This document shows, in pieces, positions 42,076 to 43,633 of a stretch of DNA of 43,633 nt (position 1 is the first letter of the stretch; each line of letters starts with the position of its first letter). Source of the DNA: an uncultured Candidatus Poseidoniales archaeon. Its GTDB lineage: Archaea; Thermoplasmatota; Poseidoniia; Poseidoniales; Poseidoniaceae. Location of the stretch: positions 1 to 43,633 of the forward strand of contig CAJIZC010000013.1 of assembly GCA_905181785.1 (NCBI GenBank). Direction: 5' to 3'. The notes beneath the pieces are model-generated. The model had not been told where the DNA came from, made no database searches, and saw only the letters and a list, made by a program, of their open reading frames with translations. The position numbers were made by a program, and so were the translations under genes.

Positions 42076-43185
42076 ATGGCGCTCAACCCAGCACAGGGCA
42101 TGGGCTTTGGAAGGCATGTCACACCTACGGTGGCGCTGCTGTTTTTTCTTCTCGTCGCCCGGGAGATTTACCCTTACACAGAACCGCTCAACGCCCAAGC
42201 GGCAGAGGGCTATGGTATCGAAAAAGTTGCTTCAGGGTTCGGTGGCCCAACTTGCTTAACCTGGGTCAGTGAGGAACTCCTCATCATGTGCGACAGAGAT
42301 GGTGGCCGGATTCTTATGCTCAATGCAAGCGATGAATTCAGTGAGACGGCACTCATCACGGGACTCGACCACCCGCACGGGATTCACCTCACCGATGACC
42401 ACATGTATGTTTCAGAAGAGGGCGTGCTGGCAAAATATCAACGCAGCAATTGGACGTTTGATCAGCGAACCATTCTCATTGAAGGTGTACCGAGCGGTAA
42501 CCACCAAACCAACGCCATCAACGCTCTTCCAAACGGGACGTTGATTTGGCACAGCGGCTCCACTTGCAACGTGTGCGAACAGGCAGATGAACGGAATGCA
42601 GCTTTGCTTTGGGTCGATGCCGAAACAGGCGAGCACGGGGTTCTTGCTTCTGGCGTTCGCAATTCATTTGACGGCGTATGGGTCGAAGGCGTAGGTTACA
42701 TCTTCAGCGATAACGGCAGGGATTGGGAAGGCGATCATCCCGGTGAAGAACTCAACATGCTCATCGAAGGGGCTGCTTACGGCTGGCCAGACGATGACCC
42801 CGAACATCCTGTGCCAGAAGGCACGGTGGCGCCGGTGGCCACATGGACCCCCCACACTTCATTGAATGGCCTTGCCTTGCGCCCAGACGCCTCGCCGCTT
42901 CCCGGCCTTAACGCAAGTGAGGGCCAAGGGTTCACGTTGTATGGGACGGTGTTTGGATCTTGGAACACACTGTTGCCACAAGGCCACGAGATTCTTCGAA
43001 TTGACTTCGTTCCAACAAACGATTCAGCCTCAACGCAGCCTGCCGATCTTTGGGATGTTGAGATGACCAGGTTTGCAACCGACGTGGGTACGCCGCTGCC
43101 AATCACCTTCGCACCAGATGGCACGCTGTATTACGCAACCTTTGGTGGTGGCGGGGGCCTCTACCAAATTACGGCGGAACGATAG
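42076..43185 (+). CDS. Exported sorbosone dehydrogenase-like (PQQ-type glucose/sorbosone dehydrogenase fold) protein
   Basis: The product has 369 residues. An N-terminal export or anchor helix (about 16-30, VALLFFLLVA) is followed by a six-bladed propeller of the GSDH type: YGIEKVASGFGGPTCLTWVS, LDHPHGIHLTDDHMYVSEEG, AINALPNGTLIW, VRNSFDGVW, ELNMLIEGAAYGWPDDD and PITFAPDGTLYYATFGG. The NxxxxGxxYGWP and FAPDGTLYY segments are the best family marks. Relatives use PQQ and calcium to oxidise aldoses or sorbosone outside the cell. The His-rich pattern needed for PQQ binding is only partly clear here, so it may be a non-catalytic propeller. A TTG at 42049 is an alternative start. Confidence 0.82.
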   Translation: MALNPAQGMGFGRHVTPTVALLFFLLVAREIYPYTEPLNAQAAEGYGIEKVASGFGGPTCLTWVSEELLIMCDRDGGRILMLNASDEFSETALITGLDHPHGIHLTDDHMYVSEEGVLAKYQRSNWTFDQRTILIEGVPSGNHQTNAINALPNGTLIWHSGSTCNVCEQADERNAALLWVDAETGEHGVLASGVRNSFDGVWVEGVGYIFSDNGRDWEGDHPGEELNMLIEGAAYGWPDDDPEHPVPEGTVAPVATWTPHTSLNGLALRPDASPLPGLNASEGQGFTLYGTVFGSWNTLLPQGHEILRIDFVPTNDSASTQPADLWDVEMTRFATDVGTPLPITFAPDGTLYYATFGGGGGLYQITAER

Positions 43186-43292
43186 TGGCTAGCAACCGCA
43201 TAGGTCCACTGAATCCCCTTTGTACATAATAGAGTAGTAAAATGGGTGTTCAGTCCCCCAGTACACTCGCTACCCTCTGATTAGACGGATCA
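43186..43292. other. AT-richer intergenic stretch near the right edge
   Basis: About 107 bases between convergent genes. A TACATAATAG sequence near 43221-43230 looks like a TATA element on the plus strand but has no gene after it on that strand. Nothing else is recognised. Confidence 0.35.
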
Positions 43293-43633
43293 TCAGACCG
43301 TATTGAATGGGTGGTCTTCAGGTATTTCGTCCCACCCGGTTGGACCCACAACATAAATTGTGTTTTTCGTTTCAACTCTTGCTGTAGCTCTTTCATCATA
43401 TGTTATTCCCTGAATTACTGATGATTTGACCGGCCCTTCACCAAATTTTGGATGAGCATATGCATAGCCTCTCAGTTTTTGATCCGAAATGAGAGCATCA
43501 CGAATAACTACTTCGGGTTTGATTTGCGATAATTCTGAATCTTCGGAACCAATCATGTATTTGGCAAGAGAGCGATAGTCGATTTCAAAATCTAATCCAT
43601 TACCCCTATTTGGAAAGATATTCACAAATTCTT
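43293..43633 (-). CDS. Unknown protein, 5' end off the window
   Basis: The frame is open on the minus strand from the right edge to a stop at 43293, so at least 112 residues of the C-terminal part are visible. It contains LAKYMIGSEDSELSQIKPEV and a final strand-rich TARVETKNTIYVVGPTGW followed by an acidic EIPEDHPF tail. The base composition is visibly more AT-rich than the neighbouring genes, near 40 percent GC by eye. I recognise no family. The GTG at 43625 could be a start, but the open frame continues past it. Confidence 0.65.
   Translation of the reverse strand, partial: EFVNIFPNRGNGLDFEIDYRSLAKYMIGSEDSELSQIKPEVVIRDALISDQKLRGYAYAHPKFGEGPVKSSVIQGITYDERATARVETKNTIYVVGPTGWDEIPEDHPFNTV

Noticed and set aside
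43186-43292. Possible tRNA or attachment site near the right edge
   Set aside because: I could not fold any stretch into a cloverleaf, and no direct repeat or integrase is visible.

Overview
The window reads as a gene-dense, mesophilic euryarchaeal chromosome segment of moderate GC, most likely from a Marine Group II (Candidatus Poseidoniales) or related Thermoplasmatota archaeon. The archaeal assignment rests on an archaeal TOPRIM primase DnaG, a group II chaperonin, a PINA-type ATPase with a KH domain, a HerA-like ATPase, a CCA-less tRNA-Leu gene and TATA boxes about 26-29 bases from starts (some apparently leaderless). The lineage within the archaea is inferred from the gene mix (many exported lipoproteins, beta-propellers and M28 peptidases), not from a marker tree.

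Layout. Positions 1-7110 hold secreted and cell-surface functions: two paralogous M28 peptidase lipoproteins flank an exported membrane-anchored protein, an LVIVD beta-propeller protein and a SCO1-like copper/thiol lipoprotein. Positions 7110-11900 hold a DDAH-like hydrolase, an unknown protein overlapping an SDR oxidoreductase, a pair of YbjQ-fold proteins, a small membrane protein, an Arg-rich basic protein with a leaderless promoter, and an alpha/beta hydrolase. tRNA-Leu(GAG) follows, then an iodotyrosine-deiodinase-like flavoprotein and a HerA-type ATPase carrying its own C-terminal membrane domain. Positions 15391-21760 hold a DegT aminotransferase, a CYTH protein, a membrane-tethered winged-helix regulator and the large beta-propeller lipoprotein next to it (both genes share a promoter-proximal sequence element), a Gfo/Idh/MocA oxidoreductase and a small four-helix membrane protein.

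Positions 21803-28930 are the most unusual part: a PINA-like ATPase that lacks the PIN domain, then a promoter followed by three same-strand genes (a two-helix membrane protein with a Glu/Ala tail, a 679-residue protein I cannot assign, and a long coiled-coil tail-anchored protein), then a divergent group II chaperonin. Positions 29009-32124 carry purH and purN around two small membrane proteins (DUF6356-like and DUF454). A leftward operon at 32096-34059 encodes a TerB-like protein, a helical-repeat protein, a small protein and a MobA-like nucleotidyltransferase. dnaG lies at 34183-35427. It is followed by a Pro-rich membrane protein, a 932-939-residue unassigned protein on the opposite strand, a membrane-tethered TPR protein and an exported sorbosone-dehydrogenase-like propeller. 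The right edge is AT-richer and holds a 5'-truncated gene of unknown function.

No rRNA, CRISPR array, insertion sequence or integrase is visible. The only stretch over 300 bases without a gene is 1727-2076. The strongest candidates for something undescribed are the shared element of the regulator/propeller pair (17191-18100) and the three-gene membrane/coiled-coil cluster beside the chaperonin (23301-28930).
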